A stretch of 64,000 nucleotides of DNA from an uncultured Dorea sp. (GTDB lineage Bacteria; Bacillota; Clostridia; Lachnospirales; Lachnospiraceae). Every line of letters begins with the position of its first letter. Position 1 is the first letter of the stretch. Under the pieces are notes generated by a model, which did not search any database, was not told the origin of the DNA, and worked only from the letters and a program-made list of their open reading frames with translations. The translations under genes were made by a program, and so were the position numbers. The stretch lies in NCBI GenBank assembly GCA_934307335.1, contig CAKRCL010000003.1:4005-68004 (forward strand), in the 5' to 3' direction. Of this stretch, positions 10,272 through 19,392 are shown piece after piece.

Positions 10272-12046
10272 ACGTCATAATCACCTCTTTCCGGAATTTT
10301 AATCGTACAAGTAGTACCCGTTGCATCTGCTTTGTAAGAAAAGGAAATATTTTCTCCATATTTTAGACGTAGTCTTGTCAATATATTGTATACACCATAT
10401 CCATGCTTTTTATCTGGAAAAGCTTCCTTGATTTTTGAAATCGGAAGGTGTGTCAGTCCATTGATTTTCCGAATCATGGTTTCGTTCATTGGAAGACCCG
10501 AGTTAAAAACTGATAATATAATTTCAGAATTTTCTTTTTGAATGCATATACGGATATATCCGCCTTCATAAATTTCACTGAATCCATATTTAACTGCATT
10601 TTCAACAATTGGCTGCAAAATAAGTTTTAGTATTTTCGTGTTCTTGGCATCAACCTGACAGTCTATTTCATATTCAAATAAATCTGTATTACGAATTTGT
10701 TGAATCTCCATGTAGCTTTTTACATTTTCCAGCTCATCTTCAACGGATACAATATCACTTCCTTTGCTAAGACATAGGCGCAGATATTTGGAAAGTGCCT
10801 GAATCATACGCATAGTTGTTTCTTCTTTGCTTATACGTGCAAGCATATAAATGGTATCCAATGTATTATAAAGAAAATGCGGATTAATCTGGCTGATCAG
10901 CATATTTAATTCACTATTACGAAGCTCTTTTTCCTGTACTTTGATTTCAGCGACCAGCTGTTCAATATTTCCTAGCATTTCATTGTAGGAATGCCCAATT
11001 TGATCTAATTCAGTATTAGTATGAAGTTCCGGCATGTGTGTATAATCTTCACCATCAAATCCAGTCATATAAGTTGTGATCATCTGAATGGGTTTTGTAA
11101 AACGATTAGAGAACAAGATACTGAGTAATATAGCCAGTACAACAATAACTAAGTAAATAAAAAGCAATACAATTAAAATCTGAGTTGTTTGACGTGTGAC
11201 TGTTTCATCCGGTATATAAGTAAAAATGGAAAAGCCGCAATCTTTCTGATAGTAAGCAGACAGATGTCCGCCCTTTACAGAATTTCCACTCAAAATAATT
11301 CCGGTATCCGAGGCTTTTTCACATGCAGCAGCCAAAGTTTTTGTTACAGTGACGGGTAACTCGGAATCTTCTGTGTTGAGTGCATATATTTTTTTGTTTT
11401 GATCTATAATTCCGGTTATAACATCGTAGTCAGATCGTTCCGTTTCCATTGCTATAACATTTTTTAGAAAGGAAGGATTCATTTTCAAAATGATAACACC
11501 AGGTTCACTTGAATAATCCATGGAATGCACGTATCTGGTAATAAACAAACTATCTTCATTCTCATTGAACAAAGTATCTTTTGCAATGAACCAAGTCGTT
11601 TTAGCATAATTACTGCCGAGTTTTTCTTCAAAATGTTCATTTTTAATATCAGACGCATTTACAAAGCCGTAAGATCTGGTGTATACATTTCCTTTATTAT
11701 CCATGTAGCAGTAGTCTTGAATATTGTCTAGATCCAGGTATGCAAAATATTTGCTGATAGCATTTTTTTCGTCATCCGTCAGTTCCGATGTCATTAAACT
11801 CTTCTGAATATTTTCATTGAGAATAGCCTCTGCAGTCACTTCTTTTGAATTATTATAAAGATTATCCAGAGTAATTCCCATTTTTTCATCTGCAAATATA
11901 TATTTTTCAATAATGTTATTCTTTAATGTATGATGCATGTAACCCCATACACCAATCATTGAAAAAAGTAATGCAAGAAGAAGCAAGATCAATGTTGATT
12001 TCAAGTATTTTTTTTGGATGCCTGAGTGAAAACACATTTTTTTCAT
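10268..12046 (-). CDS. Sensor histidine kinase, YesM-like
   Basis: A 592-residue membrane kinase. Transmembrane segments lie at about 16-38 and 289-311 and flank an extracytosolic sensor domain of some 250 residues. A HAMP linker follows (about 312-365), then the His_kinase (PF06580) block LISQINPHFLYNTLDTIYM with the likely phospho-acceptor His390, then an ATPase domain ending at the C-terminus (KHGYGVYNILTRLRLKYGE). This is the LytS/YesM-type architecture that usually senses carbohydrate or a binding-protein complex. The start overlaps the response-regulator stop (ATGA), and the stop overlaps the start of the next binding-protein gene, so all three are translationally coupled. Confidence 0.93.
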   Translation of the reverse strand: MKKMCFHSGIQKKYLKSTLILLLLALLFSMIGVWGYMHHTLKNNIIEKYIFADEKMGITLDNLYNNSKEVTAEAILNENIQKSLMTSELTDDEKNAISKYFAYLDLDNIQDYCYMDNKGNVYTRSYGFVNASDIKNEHFEEKLGSNYAKTTWFIAKDTLFNENEDSLFITRYVHSMDYSSEPGVIILKMNPSFLKNVIAMETERSDYDVITGIIDQNKKIYALNTEDSELPVTVTKTLAAACEKASDTGIILSGNSVKGGHLSAYYQKDCGFSIFTYIPDETVTRQTTQILIVLLFIYLVIVVLAILLSILFSNRFTKPIQMITTYMTGFDGEDYTHMPELHTNTELDQIGHSYNEMLGNIEQLVAEIKVQEKELRNSELNMLISQINPHFLYNTLDTIYMLARISKEETTMRMIQALSKYLRLCLSKGSDIVSVEDELENVKSYMEIQQIRNTDLFEYEIDCQVDAKNTKILKLILQPIVENAVKYGFSEIYEGGYIRICIQKENSEIILSVFNSGLPMNETMIRKINGLTHLPISKIKEAFPDKKHGYGVYNILTRLRLKYGENISFSYKADATGTTCTIKIPERGDYDV

Positions 12047-13641
12047 ACTTCATATTCCTTTTTGTATTCGCTTGGTAGTTTCCCGGTATACTGTTTGAAT
12101 AGCTGTGTAAAATAAGAAGGATTGCTGATACCAACTTCTTCACAGATAGTTCCGATACTGGTATTGCCCTCTTCTAATAAACGTTTTGCCTTATCCATAC
12201 GTTTCTTGACAAGGTATTGTTTAAAGGTCATATGGAAGGTGCTTTTAAAGACACGTCCAAAATAAACTGAATTTAAATATACATGAGAGGCGGTCTCAGT
12301 AATCGACAGATTTTCGTCTTGAAGATGTTCGTCAATATAGCTGACTGCTTCCGCCATATATTCTTTAAAATATCGGGTTTCATTTTTATCTAATTCTTCC
12401 TGGCGGACTTCGATCGCCCGGCACAAAATTTTGTAACATACATCAACTGCTTTTAAAGCAGAAAGATGATTTAGATTAGAATAATAATTCGTGAACTGAT
12501 TTTTCATATCTTCATTCATACCATAACTATCTAAAAGCATAAACTGCACTTTTAGCATAATTTTATGTAGATATTGGCATTGCAAAGGTTCTTCCTTTGG
12601 TAAATGATATATAAAATCTATAAAGGTGTCTTTCAGTCCGGCGAAATCATTTTTTCGTACACTGTTTACAATTCGGATTTCTCGTTGTTCAGAAAGAATA
12701 CTGTTGTTCTCTTCCTGTTCTTCGAAATCCTCTGGAATTGTAAAAGCACTGGCTCCAGAGGCACTCGCAATACCAAATAATTTCTGAGATTCTTCATAAC
12801 TTTTACGTATTCCCGATATGCCTTTATAAGGTTTTGAAATAGACGCTATAATAGGACATTTTTCTTCGTTTTTTTCTTGTTCTAATAAAGATTTGATTTG
12901 TTTGACTGCGCTTTTTTCCTGAGTTTTTATAATAAACACATAATTTCCTTCTTCTGCTTCGAATTTCCAATGAGGAAAATCTTTGAGAACATGATTTTCA
13001 ATCTCCTGGATAACAGCATATCTGGAAGCTTCGTAATCTAATGAATTTGTAATTTTGTAAATAAGATCAATATCGGCACAGACAGTAATGAAACGATCCT
13101 GGTTATCTGGCAGATTATGAAGTACAGAAAAAACCTCTCTGATTTTTTCTTCCGGAATCAGATTCTGAGCATATTTTTGTATTACGACCTGAAGAAAACT
13201 ATCCCCGTCTTTTTTCAAAAGTTGTTCCCAGCTTTCATATTTTTCTTCGTTACGTAATTGATTTATACAGGTGTTATAAGCTCCGGTCATAGTAGAATAA
13301 AGCTGTTCATCATCAATTGGCTTAAGTAGATATGCATAAGCGCCTAAATCACAGGCATGTTTTGCATATTCAAAATCTCGATACGCACTTAGCACAACAA
13401 AAAGACATGGAATTTGTTCTTTTTGAATTTCTTCCATGACCATAAGTCCTGTCATTTGCTTCATGCGAATGTCGGTGAGAACTACATGTGGATGTTCACG
13501 ACGAATAACTTCAAGTGCCTGCACTCCACTTTTTGCAGAACCAACTATTTCAAATCCCATATTCTCCCAGTCATAGGTATCCAAAAGCCCCTGCAATAAA
13601 ATCGGTTCATCATCAACAATTACTAATTTCAGTAATTCCAT
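12043..13641 (-). CDS. Response regulator with AraC-type DNA-binding domain, YesN-like
   Basis: A 532-residue regulator. The receiver domain (1-120) contains the acidic pair DDE at 10-12 and phospho-acceptor Asp57 in VVLTDIRMKQMTGL, with KP at about 106. A long middle region of unknown fold follows (about 130-420). The C-terminus (about 430-530) has two helix-turn-helix units of the AraC type (MDKAKRLLEEGNTSIGTICEE and ISNPSYFTQLFKQYTG). It probably activates the sugar transport operon downstream and perhaps itself. It is the first gene of the RR-HK-binding protein unit. GAGGAAAGAGT precedes the ATG. Confidence 0.93.
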   Translation of the reverse strand: MELLKLVIVDDEPILLQGLLDTYDWENMGFEIVGSAKSGVQALEVIRREHPHVVLTDIRMKQMTGLMVMEEIQKEQIPCLFVVLSAYRDFEYAKHACDLGAYAYLLKPIDDEQLYSTMTGAYNTCINQLRNEEKYESWEQLLKKDGDSFLQVVIQKYAQNLIPEEKIREVFSVLHNLPDNQDRFITVCADIDLIYKITNSLDYEASRYAVIQEIENHVLKDFPHWKFEAEEGNYVFIIKTQEKSAVKQIKSLLEQEKNEEKCPIIASISKPYKGISGIRKSYEESQKLFGIASASGASAFTIPEDFEEQEENNSILSEQREIRIVNSVRKNDFAGLKDTFIDFIYHLPKEEPLQCQYLHKIMLKVQFMLLDSYGMNEDMKNQFTNYYSNLNHLSALKAVDVCYKILCRAIEVRQEELDKNETRYFKEYMAEAVSYIDEHLQDENLSITETASHVYLNSVYFGRVFKSTFHMTFKQYLVKKRMDKAKRLLEEGNTSIGTICEEVGISNPSYFTQLFKQYTGKLPSEYKKEYEV

Positions 13642-13698
13642 ACTCTTTCCTCACTTTTTTCTGACAGATATATTAAAACTATCATAACATATAATAAT

Positions 13699-13721
13699 CT
13701 AATTTTAGTCTCTAAAATTAG
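13699..13721. promoter_or_regulatory. Perfect palindrome upstream of the YesN-like regulator
   Basis: CTAATTTTAG (13699-13708), three-base spacer, CTAAAATTAG (13712-13721). It lies 58-80 bases before the regulator start. There is a TATGAT -10 candidate just downstream but no good -35, so this could be a site for an activator or for autoregulation. No functional evidence beyond symmetry and place. Confidence 0.4.
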
Positions 13722-13733
13722 AAAAATTTATCA

Positions 13734-13803
13734 AAAAAAATACATGTTATATAAAAAATCATACTTTGCAAAATGAATATATTTATATAACATGTATTTT
13801 TTT
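13734..13803. terminator. Long AT-rich inverted repeat, probably a bidirectional terminator
   Basis: Two perfect 22-bp arms (13734-13755 and 13782-13803) around a 26-base loop. Each arm begins or ends with seven A or T, so each strand carries a hairpin followed by a U-run. It sits just after the stop of the oxidoreductase gene at 13840 and should terminate the mutS-mutL-miaA operon. The arm core TACATGTTATATAAA is also reminiscent of AT-rich palindromes upstream of the gene at 45989. Confidence 0.6.
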
Positions 13804-13839
13804 CTATTGAAGAAATCGTAGGAAAACGCAAGGGTTCTG

Positions 13840-15078
13840 TTAGGGAGTAAGTACATGCTTTCCGGCTAAATACCCGCTTGCCCAGGCCCACTGAAGATTG
13901 TAGCCTCCGCAGATGCCGTCAACATCCAACAGCTCTCCGGCAAAATAAAGTCCCTCTGTTAAAAGAGATTTCATTGATTTTATATCGATTTCCTGTAAGC
14001 TGACACCTCCTGCACAGACTTGTGCGTTGTCAAAACCGTTTGTGTCAGAAATATGAATCATACAGCATTTTACAGCATTACACAGACTGTTTATGTCGCG
14101 CTCGTGAAGAGTATTTAATTTTGCAGAAAATCGGATTCCGGAAATTCGTATGATTTCCGAAATCAGTTTTGTATGGAGTATTCCGGAAAGTAAATCTTCT
14201 GGTTTTGCATTTGGATGAAAAGTAAGCAAATGTTTTTTGCGGTCATGAAGCATTTCTGTGAATCTGGAAGAATTTAATTCTGGCAGAAAATCAATCATGA
14301 CCTGAGTGTGTTTCTTCTCATATAAAGCTCTGGAAATATACCGGCTGATCTGAAATACGGGAATTCCAGAAATACCATAATTGGTAATCTGAAGTTCTCC
14401 GGTATCGGAAGCAACGGATTTTCCATTTATAACAGCTGCAACCTTAGCATCAGTCCGGACTCCGGAAGCTTTGGCAAAAAGAAAAGAATCGGCCTTTAAT
14501 TGTACCAGCGCCGGAACGACCGGGACGATGGAATGCCCCAATGATTTCGCTAATGCGTAGCCGCTTCCGTCGGAGCCGAGTTTCGGAGAAGCCTTTCCAC
14601 CAGTTGCCAAAATTACCCGGTCTGCATGAAATATACCATGATTTGTCTGGATTGAAAAATTCTTTTTTGTACGAAAGATTTCTGTAACCGTTGTATCCCG
14701 GTGAATTTCAGCACCCAGCTCTTTTAAGCGATTATCCAGAACCGAACGAACTACTGCTGCCTGGTCACATCGCGGATAGATATAACCATTTCTGGATTTT
14801 AAAAGGAGTCCCAGTTTTTCGAAAAAATGCATTGCATCCGGACAACCAAAGTCTTTTAGAACAGAAGAAATCATTTCCGGTGTATCACTTCGGAAATAGT
14901 TTTCGGACATATCCTCATTCGTCAGGTTGCAACGGCCATTCCCTGTAGAAAGAATCTTCTTTCCAAGGATATCTTTCTGGTCAAAGATAATAACATGAAT
15001 ATCTGAAGTTGTCTCAAGCGCGGCAATTCCCGCCAGCATACCGGAGGCGCCGCCTCCGATGATTGCAATTGTATTCAT
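13840..15078 (-). CDS. NAD(P)/FAD-dependent oxidoreductase, HI0933/YhiN family
   Basis: A 412-residue flavoprotein of the HI0933 family. The FAD dinucleotide motif IAIIGGGASGMLAGIAALE is at the N-terminus, followed by KKILSTGNGRCNLTNED, the signature of this family, RVILATGGKASPKLGSDGSGY in the middle, and a C-terminal second FAD motif GLYFAGELLDVDGICGGYNLQWAWASGYLAG. I chose the ATG at 15078 (AAGGAG six bases upstream), not the in-frame ATG at 15105. The biological role of the family is uncertain. It is the last gene of the mutS operon, 38 bases after the preceding gene. Confidence 0.88.
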   Translation of the reverse strand: MNTIAIIGGGASGMLAGIAALETTSDIHVIIFDQKDILGKKILSTGNGRCNLTNEDMSENYFRSDTPEMISSVLKDFGCPDAMHFFEKLGLLLKSRNGYIYPRCDQAAVVRSVLDNRLKELGAEIHRDTTVTEIFRTKKNFSIQTNHGIFHADRVILATGGKASPKLGSDGSGYALAKSLGHSIVPVVPALVQLKADSFLFAKASGVRTDAKVAAVINGKSVASDTGELQITNYGISGIPVFQISRYISRALYEKKHTQVMIDFLPELNSSRFTEMLHDRKKHLLTFHPNAKPEDLLSGILHTKLISEIIRISGIRFSAKLNTLHERDINSLCNAVKCCMIHISDTNGFDNAQVCAGGVSLQEIDIKSMKSLLTEGLYFAGELLDVDGICGGYNLQWAWASGYLAGKHVLTP

Positions 15079-15116
15079 ATAGTTCTCCTTATAAAATGAT
15101 TTCAAATGTTTTGATG

Positions 15117-16403
15117 TTAAAGATCGCTTACAAGACCTTCTCTTACCATGTATTCTAATGACATTAAAATTCCAAGTTTAGCATGCTGCCAGGTAAGTCC
15201 ACCCTGAAAATATACAGCGTATGGTTCTTTGATCGGTCCATCAGCACTCAGCTCGATTGAAGATCCCTGTACAAATGCACCGGCTGCCATAATTACATCA
15301 CTATCGTATCCCGGCATCGGCCATGGTTCAGGTGTCAGATAAGCATCGACCGGTGCCGCTGCCTGAATTCCCTTACAGAAAGCAATAACACCTTCTGGAG
15401 TTCCAAGTTCTACAGCCTGAATGATATCATGACGACTTTCTGAACCGTTTGGAATAACACCATATCCTAATCTTTCATAAATATTCGCTGCAAAAATAGC
15501 ACCTTTTAATGCACTCGCAGTAACCGTAGGTGACAGAAAAAGTCCCTGAAAGAAGGACTGCATAACACCAAGAGATGCACCGACTTCTTTTCCAAGGCCC
15601 GGAGAAGTCAGACGATATCCGCAGTTTTCGATCAGGTCTGTGCGACCTGCAATATAACCACCAATTGGGGCAAGTCCACCACCCGGATTTTTGATCAGAG
15701 ATCCAACAACCATATCAGCACCGACATCACTTGGTTCAATTGTCTCGACAAATTCTCCGTAGCAGTTATCTACCATACAAATGACATCTGGTTTAATGCT
15801 CTTTACAAAGGATATCAGTTCTCCGATTTGTGTAACAGAAAAACTTGGTCTTGTCTGATAGCCTTTAGAACGTTGAATTGTAACAAGCTTCGTTTTCTCA
15901 TTAATTGCTTTTTTGATATTTTCATAATCAAATGTACCGTCATCAAAAAGATCTACCTGACGGTAAGTAATCCCGTATTCAGCAAGCGAACCATTCGAAG
16001 GACGGATTCCAATCACCTCTTCCAATGTGTCATAAGGTTTTCCGACAGGAGATAATAATTCATCTCCCGGGCGAAGGTTTGCAGCAAGCGCAAGTGCAAG
16101 TGCGTGTGTTCCACAGGTAATCTGAGGTCTTACAAGGGCGCTTTCTGTATGAAAAATTTCTGCGTAAACTTCTTCAAGAGTATCACGGCCCGGATCATCA
16201 TAGCCGTAACCACTGGCATATTTAAAACATCCGGCATTGACTTTGCATTTTTGCATTGCATGAACCACTTTTAACTGATTGTATTCTGCCACTTTATCAA
16301 TGGCGTCAAAACGTTCTTTTAATGAATCCGAAATCTTGGTTCCGAAATCATAAACTTCCTTTCGAATTCCCATTTCCAGATACATATCTTCTATATTTAA
16401 CAT
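15117..16403 (-). CDS. Methionine gamma-lyase-like PLP enzyme (YnbB / 'aluminium resistance' family)
   Basis: A 428-residue fold-type I PLP protein. VRPQITCGTHALALALAANLRPGDELL and the PLP-lysine region GSLIKNPGGGLAPIGGYIAG fit the Met_gamma_lyase family (PF06838) found next to miaA/hfq in Firmicutes. Enzymatic activity in this family is presumed carbon-sulphur lyase but poorly tested. The ATG overlaps the 3' end of miaA by seven bases and GGAGG lies inside miaA, so it is translationally coupled to it. Confidence 0.85.
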   Translation of the reverse strand: MLNIEDMYLEMGIRKEVYDFGTKISDSLKERFDAIDKVAEYNQLKVVHAMQKCKVNAGCFKYASGYGYDDPGRDTLEEVYAEIFHTESALVRPQITCGTHALALALAANLRPGDELLSPVGKPYDTLEEVIGIRPSNGSLAEYGITYRQVDLFDDGTFDYENIKKAINEKTKLVTIQRSKGYQTRPSFSVTQIGELISFVKSIKPDVICMVDNCYGEFVETIEPSDVGADMVVGSLIKNPGGGLAPIGGYIAGRTDLIENCGYRLTSPGLGKEVGASLGVMQSFFQGLFLSPTVTASALKGAIFAANIYERLGYGVIPNGSESRHDIIQAVELGTPEGVIAFCKGIQAAAPVDAYLTPEPWPMPGYDSDVIMAAGAFVQGSSIELSADGPIKEPYAVYFQGGLTWQHAKLGILMSLEYMVREGLVSDL

Positions 16404-17356
16404 GATTTTTCCTCCAAAATTTTCTTTTTGATTGATTCAAGCATCACATTCAAAATTTTCTCTTCATCATAATTGTAATCTTTTTTGTTGATCCAGGTAA
16501 CATGACCTTCACGTTTGAACCAGGTAATCTGTCGTTTTGCAAAATGTCTGGTATCACGTTTGATTTTATAGACAGCTTCTGAAAGAGTACACTCTCCGTC
16601 CAGATATTCCAGAATTTCTTTGTAGCCAAGTCCTTGCATGGAAACCATATTCCGATTGTATCCTCTTTCTTTCAAAGCCTGGACTTCTTTTACAAGTCCT
16701 TCTTCGATCATCTGATCTACACGCATATCGATTCGCTTGTAGAGATTCTCACGATCATCATTTAATACAAAATACACAAACTGATATGGTGATTCTTTTT
16801 GCCGTTCTTGTTCATTATGTTCAGAAATTTTTGTTCCGGTCTTTTTATAAAATTCCAGTGCACGGATGACACGCTTGATATTATTTGCATGAATGGCATC
16901 GGCTGATTCCGGATCCACCTCACGCAGGCGTTCATGCAAAGCTTCGGCGCCATACCCTTTTGCAAATGTTTCTAATTCTGCACGAAAGGAAGTATCATTG
17001 TCGTTATCCGTGAAATCAATATCGTTTAGAAGAGCCTGGATGTAAAATCCGGTTCCACCAACAACAATCGGTATATGGCCGGACGCATAAATCTTCGTCA
17101 TGGCCTCTTTTGCCATTTGCTGAAAACGTACTACATGAAATTCATCAGCAGGATCTAATTCATCTATCAGATAATGGGGAACTCCCTGCATTTCTTCCGG
17201 ACGGATTTTTGCGGAGCCGATATCCATATATTTGTATATTTGCATAGAATCAGCAGAGATAATCTCTCCACCGATTGCCTTTGCAAGTCCGATAGATGCT
17301 TTTGTTTTTCCGACTGCCGTCGGGCCTGTAAGAATAATCAAAGGTTTCTTTTTCAT
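16397..17356 (-). CDS. miaA: tRNA dimethylallyltransferase
   Basis: A 319-residue enzyme that adds a dimethylallyl group to A37 of tRNAs reading UNN codons; MiaB, encoded at 22678-24120, then methylthiolates this base. The P-loop LTGPTAVGKTKASIGLA is at residues 8-24, followed by SADSMQIYKYMDIGSAK, VGGTGFYIQALL and IKRDTRHFAKRQITWFKR near the C-terminus, all family hallmarks. It is 23 bases downstream of mutL, in the common mutS-mutL-miaA order. Confidence 0.96.
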   Translation of the reverse strand: MKKKPLIILTGPTAVGKTKASIGLAKAIGGEIISADSMQIYKYMDIGSAKIRPEEMQGVPHYLIDELDPADEFHVVRFQQMAKEAMTKIYASGHIPIVVGGTGFYIQALLNDIDFTDNDNDTSFRAELETFAKGYGAEALHERLREVDPESADAIHANNIKRVIRALEFYKKTGTKISEHNEQERQKESPYQFVYFVLNDDRENLYKRIDMRVDQMIEEGLVKEVQALKERGYNRNMVSMQGLGYKEILEYLDGECTLSEAVYKIKRDTRHFAKRQITWFKREGHVTWINKKDYNYDEEKILNVMLESIKKKILEEKSC

Positions 17357-17379
17357 GGTTTTTTCATCCTTTAATATGG

Positions 17380-19389
17380 TTATACAATTCTCTTAAACTT
17401 CTTTTCTAGTTCCCGCTTTGACATAGCAATGATCGTCGGGCGTCCATGAGGACAATGATATGGATTGTCCAGAGAAAGAAGTTCTGTAATTAATGTATCT
17501 ACTTCTGCTGCACTTAGGCGCATATTCCCTTTTACCGCAGCTTTGCAAGACATAGATGCAATCTTCTCATCGATAAGATTAGAAGGCGCATTACGATTGA
17601 GCTCATCGGACAAATGATCGATCATTTCCATTAACAGTTCTTTTTTTGCAATGCCAAATAAGTTATCTGGAACAGCGCGCACTGCATAAGAATCTTGTCC
17701 AAACTCTTCAATTTCAAACCCGATTCTTGTGAATCGGTCCATGTATGAATTCAGAAGTTCTGCCTCCTGCATAGACAAGTTCAGGATGATTGGCGGGCTG
17801 ATGATCTGAGAAGTAAATTCTCTTGTACTCATTCCTTTTAACGTACGTTCATATAAAACACGCTCATGTGCGGCATGTTGGTCGATGATATACAGGTTGT
17901 CGTGAAATTCGACCAGCCAGTAAGTGTCAAAAACTTGTCCGATAATTTTATGTTCGGCTTTTGCCTGTGGCTCTAAAAGCTTTTCCTCAAAAAAGTTTAA
18001 TTGTTGAGGTTTTGGTGCAGGTGCATAATTTTGCGTCTCTTCTATGCGATCAGCTTTTGTTACAGGTGCTTCCGAAACTATTTCCGGTTGTTTTGGTATT
18101 TCCGGTTGTTTTGGTATTTCCGGCTGTTTCTGTATTTCTGCATGTTTTGGTGCATTCAGAGATTCATGATAAGAGTATACCCTTTTTTTCATCTCATCCA
18201 TGAAGTACTGAAGCTTGTCATCTTCCTTATTCGCAGGCACGGATTGTGTAGCAGGCTTTTCTATAGGTTTTTCTGTAAGCTTTTCTACAGGCTTTTCAGC
18301 AGATTTTTCTGTCGGTTTTACAGGAGCCGCAGGGCTTACAAGAGTATTAGGAGTTGCCTTGACGGATTTTACATCATCGAGTGTTACTTGCGGTATCAAT
18401 TCTTTTTCATGGAGCCCCTCATCCACTGCAGCGTACAAAGTATTATAAATCTCCTGCTGATTGTTAAAGCGTACATCCATTTTTGTCGGGTGAACATTGA
18501 CATCCACATGTTCAGTGTCCACATCTAAATATAGCACAACAAAAGGGTATTTATGCTGCATTGTAAAATCTTTGTAACCATCTTCGATTGCTTTGGAAAT
18601 GATACTGCTTTTGATGTATCTTCCATCTACAAAGTAATTCTCAAAATTGCGATTTCCCCTGGAAATCAGAGGTTTCCCAAGGTAACCGGTAATATGAATG
18701 CCTTTTCTTTCAAAATCGACTTCTATCAGATTAGAAGCAATTTCGCGTCCATATACATGATAGATCACATCTCTCAGGTTTCCGTTTCCGGAAGTATGTA
18801 ATTTCACCTGACCGTTATTGATAAAGCGAAAAGAGACTTCCGGGTGTGATAAGGCAAGTCTTGTTACAAGATCCCCGACATGACTGGCTTCTGTCATGGC
18901 AGTCTTTAAAAATTTTCGTCTGGCAGGAGTATTATAAAAGAGCTGGCGGATTAAAAATGTTGTACCATCCGGTGCTCCGGCGTCTTCCATAGTCTCTTCT
19001 TTTCCACCTGCAATTTTATAACGCACACCAAATTCAGATTCTTTTGTCTTTGTTAAAAGCTCCACTTGGGACACAGCTGCAATACTGGATAACGCTTCGC
19101 CGCGAAAACCAAGAGAGGAAATATGCGACAGATCTTCTGCACTTCGTATTTTGCTGGTAGAATGGCGCAAAAAAGCAGCCCTTACGTCTTCTTTATCAAT
19201 TCCGATGCCGTTATCTGCAATACGCATAAATGTAATACCGCCTTCTTTGATCTCGACAGTCACAGCAGTTGCACCGGCATCAATAGCATTTTCAGCAAGT
19301 TCTTTTACTACGGACGCCGGACGTTCTATAACTTCACCGGCGGCGATTTTATCAATTGTAATCTGATCTAGTACTTGTATTTTACTCAT
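17380..19389 (-). CDS. mutL: DNA mismatch repair protein MutL
   Basis: A 669-residue MutL. The GHKL ATPase N-terminus has DQITIDKIAAGEVIERP, AENAIDAGAT, ADNGIGI and LGFRGEALSSI. A proline/glutamate-rich linker of about 150 residues (about 345-480) follows, carrying KPxEKxxEKP-type and QPEIPK-type tandem repeats. The C-terminal dimerisation/endonuclease domain retains DQHAAHERVLYE, the metal-binding endonuclease motif seen in MutL of bacteria lacking MutH, and CPHGRPT near the end. It acts with MutS encoded just upstream (three-base gap). Confidence 0.97.
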   Translation of the reverse strand: MSKIQVLDQITIDKIAAGEVIERPASVVKELAENAIDAGATAVTVEIKEGGITFMRIADNGIGIDKEDVRAAFLRHSTSKIRSAEDLSHISSLGFRGEALSSIAAVSQVELLTKTKESEFGVRYKIAGGKEETMEDAGAPDGTTFLIRQLFYNTPARRKFLKTAMTEASHVGDLVTRLALSHPEVSFRFINNGQVKLHTSGNGNLRDVIYHVYGREIASNLIEVDFERKGIHITGYLGKPLISRGNRNFENYFVDGRYIKSSIISKAIEDGYKDFTMQHKYPFVVLYLDVDTEHVDVNVHPTKMDVRFNNQQEIYNTLYAAVDEGLHEKELIPQVTLDDVKSVKATPNTLVSPAAPVKPTEKSAEKPVEKLTEKPIEKPATQSVPANKEDDKLQYFMDEMKKRVYSYHESLNAPKHAEIQKQPEIPKQPEIPKQPEIVSEAPVTKADRIEETQNYAPAPKPQQLNFFEEKLLEPQAKAEHKIIGQVFDTYWLVEFHDNLYIIDQHAAHERVLYERTLKGMSTREFTSQIISPPIILNLSMQEAELLNSYMDRFTRIGFEIEEFGQDSYAVRAVPDNLFGIAKKELLMEMIDHLSDELNRNAPSNLIDEKIASMSCKAAVKGNMRLSAAEVDTLITELLSLDNPYHCPHGRPTIIAMSKRELEKKFKRIV
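18081..18134. repeat. Three 18-bp tandem repeats in the mutL linker
   Basis: Units start at 18081, 18099 and 18117. The first two are identical (TTTCCGGTTGTTTTGGTA) and the third differs at a few bases. In frame they encode QPEIPK-like repeats in the disordered MutL linker. Copy-number change would keep the reading frame. Confidence 0.85.
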
Positions 19390-19392
19390 GGA

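Noticed and set aside
13734..13803. Miniature transposable element
   Set aside because: Perfect arms with A/T tails and a position just after an operon fit a terminator better; no target-site duplication or second copy was seen.
17961..18528. Long plus-strand open frames opposite the mutL linker
   Set aside because: They mirror the repeat-rich mutL coding strand, have no ribosome site, and encode low-complexity peptides.
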